NCBI GenBank assembly: GCA_002633005.1
Contig: NMRA01000018.1
Coordinates: 645,131 to 709,130 of the forward strand
From: Phoronis australis
Taxonomy: Eukaryota; Phoronida; Phoronidae
Reading direction: 5' to 3'
Length of the DNA stretch: 64,000 nucleotides
The notes beneath the pieces were generated by a model. The model had not been told where the DNA came from. It saw only the letters and a program-made list of their open reading frames with translations, and ran no database searches. How positions within the stretch are numbered: the first letter of the stretch is position 1; each line of letters opens with the position of its first letter. Made by a program: the position numbers and the translations under genes. Shown here piece after piece: positions 1-11,967 of this stretch.

Positions 1-172
1 AAAACAAAATGGCCGCCACAGCCGCCATCTTGGATCCGATTTCGACGAAAAACAATAGGCTTCCAGTACCTCCGGAAGTACGTGTCATGTGTAAATTTCG
101 TGATGATCGGACGAAAATTGCGACCTGTATCGTGCGAACAAACAAAAAAAAAACTTAGTGGAAGAGCAACAT

Positions 173-262
173 ACTTGGCGAAATTTATTTCGCCAAGTAA
201 AAAAAAAAAAAAAAAAAACTTGCTGTCAGAGCAACATACTTGGCGGAAGAATTCCGCCAAGT
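173..262. repeat. Two tandem hairpins with a compensatory base change
   Basis: Two adjacent copies of a short unit (GAGCAACATACTTGGCG...CGCCAAGTAA) each fold perfectly. The first hairpin is 173-198 with a 12-bp stem. The second is 238-262 with an 11-bp stem. They are separated by a poly-A run. Between copies one A:T pair of the stem (…GCGAAA/TTTCGC…) has become G:C (…GCGGAA/TTCCGC…), so pairing is preserved. Repeat R1 begins immediately downstream. Function is unknown. Confidence 0.7.
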
Positions 263-462
263 AATAACGGTCGGATTAATAGGAGTTGCTTTATATTTGC
301 CAGGTTTCTGCCGAGAAGTGTAAACACTCAGTTCGCATTCGTTGAAAATTCCAGGTCGCATTTTGCGACTTGATATGAGCTGACAAAAATCTCAGCTCGC
401 ATTTCCGAGTTTCAGGTCGCAAATGCGACCTGCAGCTCGTTATGTCGAGCCCTGCAGTGAGC
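262..462 (+). repeat. Dispersed repeat R1, 5'-truncated copy
   Basis: This segment matches 39222-39412 in the same orientation and 23781-23960 in inverse orientation. All copies start near AATAACGGTCGG and end at GTCGAGCCC. It contains the perfect 9+2+9 palindrome CAGGTCGCAAATGCGACCTG at 413-432 and several related GCGACCTG/CAGGTCGC half sites. No coding potential is seen. Confidence 0.75.
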
Positions 463-1390
463 TCCACACCTCAACTGCAACAACGCGCACCTTTGATTGA
501 TTTGGCTGCCCCGGCACAGTAACCGGCGAAGTAAATACCCTGCAGTTGCCGGGAAATAATCATTTGCTAAATTGGCTTTGATTTTCAGTTATTAGAGAAA
601 ATATATTTGAAAAACCTTACAAAAACTTACAATATATACTTGTATTGTCTATATATTAAAACTCCGTGACGCAAACGGGGGGAGGGGGAGTGCTGTGAAC
701 TGTAGTCAATGAGCTGAATTTCGACGATGGGAAAATATTGCAGTGTTAGGAGTATGACGCAGTATTTTTCAATCTCTTTTACACACAAGTTTTACTCATT
801 CAAGGCCTGGATAGCTAATTAACGTGTTTATCGGGCCCCGCGGAACACAGATATCTGCGCACGGCAGGCCAGGTGGCCCGTCATGCAGCAGCTGATATGA
901 ATGTTTCTGGAGTGGGAATTATCCCTTTTACTTTTATCTCTTAATACATGTACTTATATTAAGCCAGCTGGTATCATGGCAAGTTTTTTTCTTAAGGTTT
1001 TTCCGCCACCAAATGGTATTCTGTCGTTCATTATTGATGATCAGTCGCGCGGCCGTTACAGAAATCGCAGGAGAGCACCGCCAGTATATTAGTTTCCATC
1101 TGAATTTATTTTCGATATATTCGCAAGTTTATTCGTCAATATATTCTAACTGTATGGCAATTTTAAGCTTTTTGATACTGCATTTACGTTGTTCTATTTA
1201 TACTGTTTGTTTACCTTTATACCCCAAGTAAAACACGCTTAGCCTAGCCCGCTATAGTCAGCCTTGTTATTCAATCGTTGGCACAGGACTGTGACTAGTC
1301 CGTAATTTTATGCAAGTGTCTGAAACTATCTGTGTGTATATACGGCATTTATGATTTCAACCATTTATTTCGATAAAATAACCGTGGACG
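463..1390. other. No gene seen
   Basis: Non-coding, AT-rich sequence with a short G-run near 680. The ORFs are short and have no recognisable motifs. Confidence 0.6.
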
Positions 1391-1394
1391 GCAT

Positions 1395-1690
1395 GCCTTC
1401 GCCTTTCGCCACTGCAGTGGTCTCGATCGGTCCGCATCGGCGGCTGCAGGTCCGAGTCCGGCAAAATAATTTCTGTCAAAATTTATTTTGCTACATTTTG
1501 TCAACAATTTCAAATCTAATTGCTCCTATTTTTGCTGTCGATTATTTTATCTCCGTTTCCACGCTAGTAGACACTGCTCCAGTCGCACAGCCGGCGTACT
1601 TAAGCCTGGGTTCCTGAATGATTTGTACTTCCGGTTTCGTGGTTAGTTCAAAATAGCGGTGTGTTCTTCGGGTCGGAATCATGAACGGCG
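1395..1690 (+). repeat. Dispersed repeat R2, copy 1
   Basis: Homologous in inverse orientation to about 25585-25900. Shared blocks include TGGTCTCGATC...CGCA, GGCAAAATAATTTCTGTCAA, CTGTCGATTATTTT and GGGTTCCTGAATGA followed by GTACTTCCGG. The last block holds an ETS-like site (CTTCCGG) close to a YY1-like AAAATAGCGG. The two copies differ by many substitutions and indels, so this is an old repeat and not a recent duplication. Confidence 0.7.
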
Positions 1691-1831
1691 CTTTTATGTA
1701 AACTTTCTTCGCGACTACTACGGATTGTGTATTGGTTATGGGATAGGTGCAGCGTGGTTCCTTATAACTTCTTTTAACTATTCAATAAGGGTTAAAGCAT
1801 GTGCTGCTAGGACTTTAAGAGTCCAAGACAC

Positions 1832-1884
1832 TTACACACACGCACACAAACACACGCACACACACAAACACACACACACACTTG
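1832..1884. repeat. (CA)n microsatellite
   Basis: Interrupted CA/CACACAAACA tract. It adjoins an extra copy of the inner-arm sequence of the palindrome that follows. Confidence 0.9.
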
Positions 1885-1897
1885 TATAATGTGTGTG

Positions 1898-2306
1898 CAG
1901 ATTGAAAAGTGGGTAAACCGTTATAGTGAAGCCTTGCACCTTTTTGTAAAATTTCGTCAAAATCCAACCAGAGGTTTTTGAGATATCGAGTGCACACACG
2001 GAAAACCGGACGCTCGAAAACCCGGACAACGTGACGGCAATATGCGTGTGCTACTAGAACTTCAAGAGCCCCAGATACTCACACGCACACACACAAACAC
2101 ACACACGTGTGTGCGTGTGTGTGAGTGTCTTGGGCTCTTAGAGTTCTAGTAGCACACGCATATTGCCGTCACTTTGTCCGGGTATTCGTGCGTCCGGTTT
2201 TCCGTGTGTGCACTCGATATCTCAAAAAACCCCCGGTCGGAATTTGACGAAATTTTACAAAACAGTGCAGGGCATCACTATAACGGTTTACCCACTTTTC
2301 AATCTG
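1898..2306. repeat. 0.4-kb inverted repeat (snap-back hairpin)
   Basis: The left arm is 1898-2106 and the right arm 2107-2306. The arms are complementary over about 200 bp with few mismatches. Outer ends read CAGATTGAAAAGTGGG, and the centre is a CA/TG palindrome ACACACGTGTGT. A third copy of the innermost arm segment (GTGCTGCTAGGACTTTAAGAG) lies at about 1800-1850 in direct orientation with the left arm. No ORF of note; a fold-back MITE is the simplest reading. Confidence 0.85.
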
Positions 2307-2362
2307 CCCCGTTCCCTGGCGTTAGAGGGTGGGGCGTGACTTTTTCTGTTTTTTTTAGCGGA

Positions 2363-2815
2363 AGAGCGTTTCTGGATAATATCTAGAGAATGGATTGACG
2401 TATTTCAACGAAACTTGACATAACGGTGTGAAACATCAATGTTCTGGCACGATTAAATTTTCACAACTCCTAGTGGCCTTTTTTTTCTCGACGGAGGGTT
2501 TTTTAAGTGTCGTTGTGTGTGTGAAACCGTTTCTGGATGATATCTAGAGAACCGTTCTGTCGATTTCATTGAAATTCGACACAGAAATACACAATGACAC
2601 AGAATTGCGACTGTACCATTTGATTTTCGGCCGAATGCAACTACTGGAATGCCTCGTAGTGTCCATTTTGTGTTAGAGCGTTTCCGGGCGTTGTGTAGTG
2701 AACTGAGTGAAGGGTTTTAATGAAAGTTGACACAAGGGTTTGTTATGACAATAGGGCAGCATCAAATTTTCAGGCGGATTCGACTGCTGTAGCACCTCCT
2801 AGAGGCTCCTTTGTT
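2363..2815. repeat. Three diverged tandem repeats, period about 155 bp
   Basis: Units start near 2363, 2521 and 2673. Each has GTTTC(T/C)GG, then a stretch like ATATCTAGAGAA, then TTTCAACGAAACTTGACA or its variants, and ends in a CTCCTAG(T/A)GGC(C/T)-like block. The divergence is high. No coding potential is recognised. Confidence 0.6.
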
Positions 2816-4005
2816 TTCGACATGAGCTTACCCTATTGTTTTATTGCATACATTAGAAATATGTATTTTGGTACTGTGTGTGTTTAGAAACTATAGTCAA
2901 AAGGTGAACGACTTTAACCGATATTGCATGCACATGATACCGGTATGTGTAAAAGATGTCTGTAATGACTTTTTGTATGCACATTCTCTTTTTTGTTCCA
3001 GATTACCAAATGAAATGGTAAAAACGTCTTCAATTTGTTCTGCATCCATACTGCAACCTAATATGTGTCGAGTGAATTTCAAAAATGAAAATAGCGGAAC
3101 CACATATCAAATATACCGAAATCTGTTTTGTCTGTTTTAAGTGTGTAAAACAAAACTGCAAAAGGACCTTATGAGATTCAAGCTCAAGCATGAAAAACAA
3201 CAGCAAATAATATGCCTCGTAAGCAATGCAGTATACCACTTTAAGGTAATGTAGAGGAAATGTCCAAATTTGCTCAAGTGTAACTTAGGAACTTCAGAAC
3301 TCAAAATTAATGACCGTATTCATATGACGCTCTCACATACATGTACTATGGGCTGTTCTCCAAAAGCTGTTTGAACGAGTCAATTTAAGACAATTATCCC
3401 ATACGCGTTGAATCTGTCGAGGGAAATACGGCCATGTAATAAAATTTTCTGTATTCACCTCCCGCACTACTTCAATAGCGACCCCTGACATGGAATGTTC
3501 AAAAGGTAGGTCAATGTCGACTCGACGTTTTTAACCGGTTCGATCATCACACTTTGCGAATATAGTTTAAAGTAATACAGTTGCAGCAGTGTTGCTAACA
3601 CTCGACATGCAACCAGGCCCTAAACGTGAAATCTGGAACAAAACTGTTATCTATAAGACACTTATATCTCAGTTTTCAATTGCTGAATACTATATCGTCT
3701 GCAACTCAGGCGCCGATTCCTAGGACATAAAAATATCAAATATTGTTGTTTTTAACTATTTCCAGGAGATGTTACAAGTTCACTGTACAGTTGCCGTTGT
3801 TTTCATCTTTGCTACCTCTTTTCAAGAAATAAATCGTTACTTTTAAAACTGTTTCTTTTACAAGAGAAAACTTGCAACCTAACGCGCAAGTACTGTACAT
3901 ACATCATAGGATGTGATCCGGCATGTGAACAGTCTGGGTGAACTATTTGAAAAATCTGCCGAAAAAATGTAAGAAACTTAGGAATTCAAAGCGCATGGGA
4001 TAAAT
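2816..4005. other. No gene seen
   Basis: AT-rich sequence. The small ORFs on both strands have no recognisable domain, signal peptide or repeat. Confidence 0.6.
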
Positions 4006-4126
4006 ACAAAACGTACCTCGATTGGCATACATGAAGTAATATCCAACGAGACATTCCGCGTATCGACCGAGACCAAAGGTTGGATATTACATGTACTTCA
4101 TGTACGCCACTCTCGGTACGTTTTGT
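4006..4126. repeat. Inverted repeat, arms about 42-48 bp
   Basis: The left arm 4006-4047 (ACAAAACGTACC...ATATCCAAC) pairs with 4079-4126 (GTTGGATATTAC...GGTACGTTTTGT) across a 31-nt loop. The right arm carries a small GTACATG-type insertion. Repeat D begins directly downstream. Confidence 0.8.
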
Positions 4127-4132
4127 GTATAT

Positions 4133-4500
4133 ATCCACCCGACTCACAACAAATTGCAACAAAAGGTTGTACAGTGGTTTTATGCTCTACTGGGTATACA
4201 TGTACTTATGAACAGGAAAAAAGTCTACCAAAATCTGACCACCGGAAATGGGTTAAAACTGCGTCTTTTCCAACCATGGCCGCCACGACGTTTCGAAATC
4301 ACTAAAATTAGACATATCTTCTTCAATAATTGTGATATCGACATACTTTTTGGATCTAGTCTAAGGTTTTAAGGGGTGAGCAACTCACTGGTGTGGTTAA
4401 ATATAAGATATGGCCATTATTTGGTATGAAATTCAAGATGGCCGCTAAAATTCATGAACGAAAAATCACTGATTTGTCCATTATATAATATCTTATCCCC
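4133..4500 (+). repeat. Dispersed repeat D, copy 1
   Basis: Inverse-orientation homologue of 9620-9990. Shared blocks include CAACAAATTGCAACAAAAGG, CCACCGGAAATGGGTT, GGCCGCCACGACGTTTCGAA and TTTTAAGGGGTGAGCAACTC. Like several repeats here it carries ATGGCCGCC-type sequence. It is non-coding. Confidence 0.8.
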
Positions 4501-7065
4501 TATAACGAAAGTATGATTAAATGTGACTGGCTCTGATTAAATGATCTTAAAAAATTAGATTTCACTGAATTCTGAATGAATTATTTTAAAATATGGACAC
4601 TGCGTTAATATTTAAGAGTCACTGTATGAGAAAGTCAGGCAGATGCGGGAACATAACATGCCACGGATTTTTTTGAAATATAGCTTAGTTTTACTCTTAG
4701 GTGGAATGGTCAACACCTAAAATAATTTTATTTGAAATATCTAACTTCTTCACAGAAAACTACCCCCTCGAAATTTTTGGTTAGTTTATGGCTTCAGATA
4801 CCATCAAATTTTAGCATTTTTGTTGCATCATTGTGCAAAAACGACAAATTAACAGAAACTAAGAATGACATACTGAATAAACACAACTTTTGTCTACATG
4901 AAAATGTAAAATTCATAGTTGAAAAATACTCGCAAATTAGCTATTTTTATTACTTATTCAACCCACCTGAGTCAAGCTGTGTAACTGGTGGAAATGCCCT
5001 TTATTCGATCGTTATTTCTTTTACCGCGCAAAAACACTTAGAAAAGTAACATGCTACATTTGAAAGCTGAGCCTTTGTAGATTACATACATGTATCTATT
5101 AAAACATTCGTGGACAGCGACCTGTGTGTCTCGCATGCTTTGATTGAAACCACCCACTTTGCTGATATCGGTCGTCCTGTTCGCCATTTCTGTCACACTC
5201 TCATTAACAAACCAACACAGTTCTAAAGGTTTATGAGTAACAAAAAATGATGTCAACAAGATCGTTAAGATTATTCAAAGCTTGAAATCTGAATTACATT
5301 AAAATTCTTGCGGCTGGTGCTCAATTAAATCTGAAATTACGGCTTCAAAAGAATGGCAATTGTCGGTCCTGTAATGTCTGCGTGACGTCTAGTAACGTAA
5401 AGTGGTTCCGAAAAAATAGGAACGTGTATTAACACGAGGCAAGCCAAAAGTCATAACTTGATTGAATGGTTATTGCTAACCATACCTTTTAAGTACCTAT
5501 GACTCACGGGGAGCACTGATCCCGTAAAGGTGAAAACCTTCCGGGTAGTAATTTTCTGCTGCTCATCAGATGGCGCACCGGTTTACCGAGTTGAAAAAAT
5601 GAACCTTCTATTAAACAAGTTGTACTCATCACGCAGTGCCAAGTACATATTTTAAAGTGCGCCCAAGCGTGTAACTTTGAGAAATCCTACATTTTTGGCT
5701 AACTATCCAATGCACGGAAAACGTATATTGGCTATTGCTATTTCTATAGGAGTGTTTTCGCCAACCTCCACTCAACAGTTCTTGAAGCAACGTTGCAGCC
5801 AGTTGTATTTACAATTATCACCGGGACTTCCATTTTAGTAATGACAATTGCAAAGTAAAGGACTGAAACGTAGATTCGATGAAGCATTGCAGGTTCAGGT
5901 GAGAGTGGACCAGAAGATTTCAACCGTGATTGTAGAACATTCCTAACACAATATGAATTCGAGATGTGCATAAAAATACTACATAGGGCTAGGAACGTCA
6001 TTGGTTAATCTAGGCATCAGATGTAAACCACTAGCAGAGATCCAGAATTTCAAAAGGGGCAATTGCAGTGGTGCTATGAACTTAAAATACAGACAGACTA
6101 CGAAAATGTCAAATTATTTTACGTAAGGTATCGGTGAACTTAAGTGTTTTATTAACTAATACTCATGGAAACTCTTGACTTGCAACACATACAAAAACAC
6201 ATCAGTGCAGTATTTATTACGCAGGAAATTTATACAACGCAGACATTGGTCATGGTTGACATCGAGCTATGGATAGGACACTTTAGTTTCTCACCTGTAA
6301 ATTGATTATAGTGCATATGTGTATTATACAAGTGTGGGTGTTAAAGCTGTTTGTGAACGTTAAGTTTTGGGTATCGACATCTTCGATTAAAAGAAGTAAA
6401 AATGAAACCATAGTCTACATCACACTGCATTTTTTTTGTCAACACCATACAAAAACAAGAAAAACGGAAAGTGCTCTGGCAGTATGCTTCCAGGGATGTT
6501 AATAATATGTAATATATGAAATAAAAAACCTCTAGGTGGTGCAGCATACATTATATTCGTCTGGAACAAGACAATCGCTGTCACATTCTTGCCAAATTCC
6601 ATACATCAAGATACTTGGTTGCTACAGAACCGCTAGAGGACGCTACAGCACTCAGACATGTCCTAAAATTTATGCCGGGCATACTCTCTTCAACAATGTA
6701 ACACATACATTAAATTGCACCCAGATTCATCAACAGAACTTTGTAAATATTGCGGCGCAAATATACAAACAAATTACCACTGCGGACGTCTCGGTGATTG
6801 CACCCTTTAGAAAACCTGTCAGTCGTGATCATCTCAATAGGAACACATGAGCAAAATTGAGCTATCCTCCAAGCAATTTCAAGGACAGAGAGACTGCTGC
6901 CAGAAATAATAATCTTTAGTGGCACAGAGTATTTTAAATCCAGCCGAAAATACCAGTTTGATCTCGTTTCCTCAACAGAAACAAATATACCATATTGCAC
7001 GAAAATACATCAAGAATCTTGGTAGATATAGAGGCATACATAAAGAAAACCTAAATTGCTATTAA
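4501..7065. other. No gene seen
   Basis: AT-rich intergenic or intronic sequence. ORFs of up to about 105 codons are present on both strands, but none has a recognisable motif and they overlap in conflicting frames. Confidence 0.55.
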
Positions 7066-7224
7066 GCAGTGCTGTAGTGGCGCGTAGGCACAGGTAGGCG
7101 CAACTAACCACCTTTTGGCATTTGAACGTAGTGCCTAAGCACCATAAGTTATGTTTAGTGCTCAAGGTGATACGGTGGTCTTTGGGTGCCTAATTACCTT
7201 TAATTTTACCCCTACAGCACTGCC
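7066..7224. mobile_element. hAT-like MITE, about 159 bp
   Basis: Terminal inverted repeats GCAGTGCTGTAG(T/G)GG (7066-7080 and 7209-7224) enclose a short non-coding core. The flanks repeat ATTAA on both sides. If the ends are taken as CAGTGCTG, the adjoining 8-mers agree at 6 of 8 positions, which fits an aged hAT target duplication. No transposase is encoded. Confidence 0.65.
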
Positions 7225-8880
7225 ATTAAAGGGCACCATGGGGGATCGTCCAAACAACAATAAGTGTCAGTCGTGCTCATCTCAATGACAACGTTTCTGT
7301 ACACATACGCCAGGAAGTAGGAAAACGTTGCTGGCTCCATAACTGAAACTAATTTGCGAAATTTGATGAAAATCAGTCAAGGAACTTGCTAGATAAAGAG
7401 ACTAACATGAAGAAGTAAAGTTGGCACTATGGGCCCAGTGGTAGTCAAATACAAACCAAAACTCTCTTGTGTCATCTCATTTGTAAAATTTCACATTCAC
7501 CAAGGATTTGGCGATGCAGCAGATGCCAGACAAAAAGACCATGATGACAGCATAATGGGCCTACACACGCATGCTTGCAAACAGTCATACAGAACAAGGC
7601 AAAAGTAACCAGACACTGAAAATCTTTGCCCCACTTGATGGCTAGTCCTGTTAATGCAAAAATGACTGGTAATAACTATTACCAAAGCTAATTACAGAAT
7701 GTCTTAGCCTCCATACTAACTTTCCTGTTTCCCTTCATTTTCAGTCACAAAGGAAGACCACTTTGACCACGAATTTTACTTTTGCCCCAGCTTTCATGGC
7801 AAGGAATTCCGGGTTATTTTGTCAGGATACGTTAGGCTTGTACTGCATATTAATGTATACAAATAACCTGGAAATGACAGTTAAAGGGACACTTGGCGTG
7901 AGAAGTAATTTCACAGAAAATACCATGGAATCAAACTCACTAGGAACATTACTTCATAGCAATAGACACACCATAAGGTGGAAAACAAGAATACAGTAAC
8001 AATGATGATCACGATCTACATGAATACTGCTCAAGATATCCAAACAACAGTTCTATGATTGTGTCCTGCAGTTCTCGTTTGTTGAGAACACCTCATTGGA
8101 TCGCTTTTTTGACCAGTTTTCATGCCTTCGTTGAACGCATCAATTAAAAAACATCTTTACGCTTTCAGTCGTTATTTCAGACCTTTGTGCTGACTTCAGA
8201 GTCCACCCCATTGTGGTGTATGACTTTCCTGTTGTTTGGGTACTAGCTGTCTGCATTTTACACCTGCAAATGTAAAACTCAATAAGATAGTATATGTTAC
8301 CTAGTCCATTGGCAGGGTACCAGAACAACAATTGTCAAACAATCGTGAACACCATTCACACACCTAATTGTAAGCTGATCCCTGTTCACACAAATCAAAC
8401 ACAACTTTTGCAACCAATAACCAGTTCAAAAACTCACGTGACTAAGAATCATGTGCATGAATCAGGGAAGAGTGCGTGAGGAGTGTTTAAAGGTACAAAG
8501 CTGGATGCAACACCAGGAGCCTTGTATTTTGGATGGGTAGCCATGTTTTGTGAATTCACAAAATGAGCTTACAACATCCAAATGCTGTGGTCGTAAGTGA
8601 GAGAGTTGTGTTGTTTTGAGTGGTCTGATTGATACATTAATCCATGTCAAAAAATCCAGCCGTTCTGGCATAGGGGGACGCTGATGTGGACATTGCAAAG
8701 GCAGCAGTAAACAGTGTACTATGCATCCCACCACAGTAATCGGAGAGGGCCTGTTGAGGCTTATACTCAAATACTGGACGTCTGAAACCACTTTTTTTCA
8801 GATCAGACTACCAGGCAAGAACCAATCTGAAAGTATACGACATAAGTTAGGTGAAGTGTGTGCTTAGGATTAAGTAGTAT
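7225..8880. other. No intact gene; possible upstream part of the CXC pseudogene
   Basis: No clear domain. The segment from about 8460 may be the decayed 5' part of the pseudogene at 8885-9345, but every plus frame is broken by stops. Confidence 0.4.
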
Positions 8881-8884
8881 ACCT

Positions 8885-9345
8885 AGCTACTATTCCTGCA
8901 CTCGTGTGTATGGCGTAGGAATGAAATCAGTCGCTCTGAAACTCGTGAAAGATGACCAAGTCCTTCAGTCCTGCTCAGACACACTCACCACGAAAGTTGT
9001 GAGGCCCTCAGAGATAGAGAAACTTGGCAGCCAAGCGATGGTCACAATGTTTGGAGGAGAGATCACGTGTTTACCAGGTTTGATTGTCTTGAGTGTACTA
9101 CCAGGTCATTGTTTGGATGGGGATGTCAAATGACCTGGATCCTTTAGACTGGGACTAGAAGACAATTCGTACCCATCATAACTGCCATGAATGCTGCATA
9201 ACACACTCCTGAAGATGATACATTGCAACTGCTCCACAGCTTGTAGTACGCCCCGTTGCAGTTGCAGAAAGAATCGGCTTGCTTGTACATCTACATGTGG
9301 ATTGTGGCTAACGACACATTGTGACAATCCGCTAAATCAAGTTTT
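8885..9345 (+). pseudogene. Broken gene with cysteine-rich CXC-like tail
   Basis: An open stretch (about 8885-9133) reads like the middle of a repetitive invertebrate protein family: a C-T-R-V-Y-G-V-G segment, then ALKLVKDD, then EIEKLGSQAMVTMFGGE. After stops, the plus strand at 9205-9330 encodes LLKMIHCNCSTACS...CSCRKNRLAC followed by TSTCG and C-DNP. This is a C-x-C-x3-C-x4-C-x-C-x6-C-x3-C pattern like the cysteine tails annotated as Tesmin/TSO1-like CXC in many marine-invertebrate repeat-encoded proteins. At least two stops separate the two parts, so the copy is dead. Assignment rests on pattern memory only; no catalytic domain can be seen here. Confidence 0.45.
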
Positions 9346-9619
9346 TTAGGAACTTGAAGACACTGACGAGGGTTGAACGGAGGCAGTGCGTGCAATGAAC
9401 ACAACATTCTTGGATGAAATTGTAACCTAATCGTTCATGCGTCACGTCCACGAATAAATACTTTACTGGCACCTGGTGTTCAGTCATTTTAATACTGACA
9501 AATGCCTTTTAAGTAAAGAAGTTTTGAAGGTTTAAGTTATTGAGTATAGAACAACCTATACCTTGGTACATATTCAATGATTGCTTTTTCGAAAAAATAA
9601 AGGTTAAAATTCGAAACGT

Positions 9620-9990
9620 TGTTTTTGGCCACCCGATATATGCTCAAATAGAGATTTTTCGCTCTAGAGTTTTAGCCGCTATCTTGAGGTTCATATCAAA
9701 TACTGGTCATATCTTAATCTGAAGTACACCAGTGAGTTGCTCACCCCTTAAAACCATAGACTAGAACCAAAAAATATGTCGCTATCACAATTATTGAAGA
9801 AGTTATATCTATTTTTAGCGATTTCGAAACGTCGTGGCGGCCATCTTGGAAATGACGCAGTTTTTAAAACCCATTTCCGGTGGTCTGATTTTGGTAGACT
9901 TTTTTCCTGCTAATAAGGATACCCAGTAGAGCATAGAACCACTGTGAAACCTTTTGTTGCAATTTGTTGTGGGTCAGGTGGTATATTGAC
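9620..9990 (-). repeat. Dispersed repeat D, copy 2 (inverted)
   Basis: Reverse-complement homologue of 4133-4500, about 5.1 kb away. The pair could form a long stem if transcribed together. No coding potential. Confidence 0.8.
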
Positions 9991-10754
9991 TCGTTAAGTT
10001 AGGAATCGTTTTTAAAATACTCTACAGTGTACTTTTACAAGAAGGGCTATTACAAATAGGTCTAGAATGCTTTTCATGAATGACTCGAATGCTTTTTACG
10101 AAAAGATTCAAAACTTGTACTAACAAAACCTCAGAAAGCTGTTACAGCGTTTGGGATATTTCATCGTGAACATTTATATCGATGTACCTTACGTTTTTGC
10201 ACATGGTCGCGCGACCCAATTAATGGTAAAAGTCCCTAATAAATTCCGCAGGCTTTCTCCTTTCATGAAATATTTCAATATTACTGGGTTATAATCTGCA
10301 CTTTTGTAGATATTTTGTTAAATTCTGGTCGATAAGTTGTTGCACAGTATTAATTTTTACCGTTTTTTAGTTCCTCGAGCACGTATTTTTACTTTTGCTT
10401 TGTCACCGGCTTAGACAAATACACAATACATGTACGTCGAAAGAAAGGGCAAACATGTAACACTAAGCAGGCTTCACTGTATTTATAAACACCTCAACAA
10501 AAGTTTGGAAACTTGTGTGTTAACTTATGTTGCATAAATATGGTAAGCGCAGTCATTCCCCTTTCCAACAATAGCACATTTTGTCAACAAATTTTTGATG
10601 TGCTCAGTAACTTTGCTGCCAAAGAGGGCTTGGTCTCAAAGTGAATGTTGCAAATTCCATAATTTTTGCCAAGCAGTGTCGCAACCACTGATGACAACCT
10701 AAACGCAGTAAAGTACACGAGACGACATTCTGAAGCTAGTGGCAATCCCCACTC

Positions 10755-11086
10755 TTCAATGTGTGAGACCTAGTTTCATCTTGCAAGATGACGACGCGCG
10801 CCCCCAGCGAGCCAGGCATGTAACACACCTTCTGTTCCACGCGGGAGTACAGCAAATAGAATAGCCCAAATGCATCCCACACTTGAACTCTATCGAACAC
10901 CTGTGGTACATATTCGGACGGGCTGCACGTGTGCGACTGACCAACACAACCACTGTGACTGAATTGAGGCGCTTACTGACTCGGGAGTGGAATACCATAA
11001 CACAACGACGCGTTGTCAGACTAGTAAACAGCATGCGAAGGTGTGTCGCTGTAGTGACTGCAAATGGTTCGTCAACCCCAAACTGA
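10755..11086 (+). pseudogene. Tc1/mariner transposase C-terminal remnant
   Basis: The plus frame reads ...FILQDDDARPQRARHV..., then an in-frame stop, then LNSIEHLWYIFGRAARV (from about 10878), ELRRLLTREWNTI and LVNSMRRC. These match the DDE_3 landmarks of Tc1 transposases: the F-Q-x-D-N-A-x-P-H block with the second catalytic Asp, and the D-L-N-P-I-E-H-L-W block with the third acid. The N-terminal paired-like DNA-binding domain and first catalytic block are missing, and a stop separates the two surviving blocks. Its placement between long matching TIRs shows it belongs to that element. Confidence 0.8.
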
Positions 11087-11141
11087 GAAGATTAGTGTTG
11101 TCTATCAACTAGAATATCACTACTGTCTTTCAGTCAGTTGT

Positions 11142-11967
11142 AGTATATAAAAATGGTCACTTACTTAGAGACGTGGTTGAACTTAGTTAGCAGACGTTTC
11201 GACCTGTTCCGCCAGGTCTTTGTCGATGAATGAGGGTTTCCCGCCTTTCGCTCGTTAAAAATGCTGGAGTACACGGGGGGTAAGTGGGGTCCTCTGTCCC
11301 TGTTCAAGAGGGGGCGCCGACAGGTGATGTTTATGGCCTCTTTGAGCTTACGAGTATGCCAATTTTGTTCCTTAGCTAGGATCCTGGATGACGCCAAAGA
11401 GATGGTATGCCCATTTTCCAAAATAATTATGTTCCCTCACAGCTGTTGGTCTGTCTAGTTTCAGACGTTCTTTGAATATGGTAAGGAACGGTCTCTTGGT
11501 TTCTCCAATGTAGGTGCGGTTGGGATTCTGGTCACATTTCTGCTGGTATGTGACCCCACATTGTTTGGCCATCGGGGTTGGGTCTTTGGGTCTGACTAGT
11601 AGGGAACGGAGTGTGTTAATGGGTTTCATGTAAGAGGAAATACCGTGGCCTCTGTAGGTGTGTTGTAGGCGTTCAGATATTCCTCTTATGTATGGGATGG
11701 CAACGGATGAGCCATCGAGTTTTTCAGTAGATTTACGACTGGGGGGGGGGTCAGTAAACATCAATTCCTGGTATCCATTAGCTCGCAGCGCATCTTGAAC
11801 TTGGTCTATCTCTTCGACATAATCACGGTAGTCAGTGATGTAACGATCAGAGCTGTTCAGGATAGTGCGAGCGATAGAATGTCTGTGCTTTAAGGGGTGG
11901 TTGGATGAAAACTGAAGGTATATACTACAATGCCTCTAGAGACCAATGGCGAACCTATTCTCCAGTA
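11142..11967 (-). mobile_element. Penelope-like retroelement copy 1 (GIY-YIG part), with 12-bp target duplication
   Basis: On the minus strand the sequence encodes the linker and GIY-YIG endonuclease of a Penelope-like element: YITDYRDYVEEIDQ, then IPYIRGISERL, KPINTLRSLLV, CGVTYQQKC and YIGETKRPF. Frameshifts split it near 11370-11420, where a second frame continues SSRILAKEQNWHTRKLKEA to NRDRGPHLPPVYSS. The reverse transcriptase is lost by 5' truncation. The copy is flanked by TCAGTCAGTTGT at 11130-11141 and 11968-11979. At its 5' side (about 11919-11967) it carries, inverted, a segment that lies downstream of the 3' end in copy 2. It sits inside the Tc1 element and is therefore younger than it. 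Confidence 0.8.
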
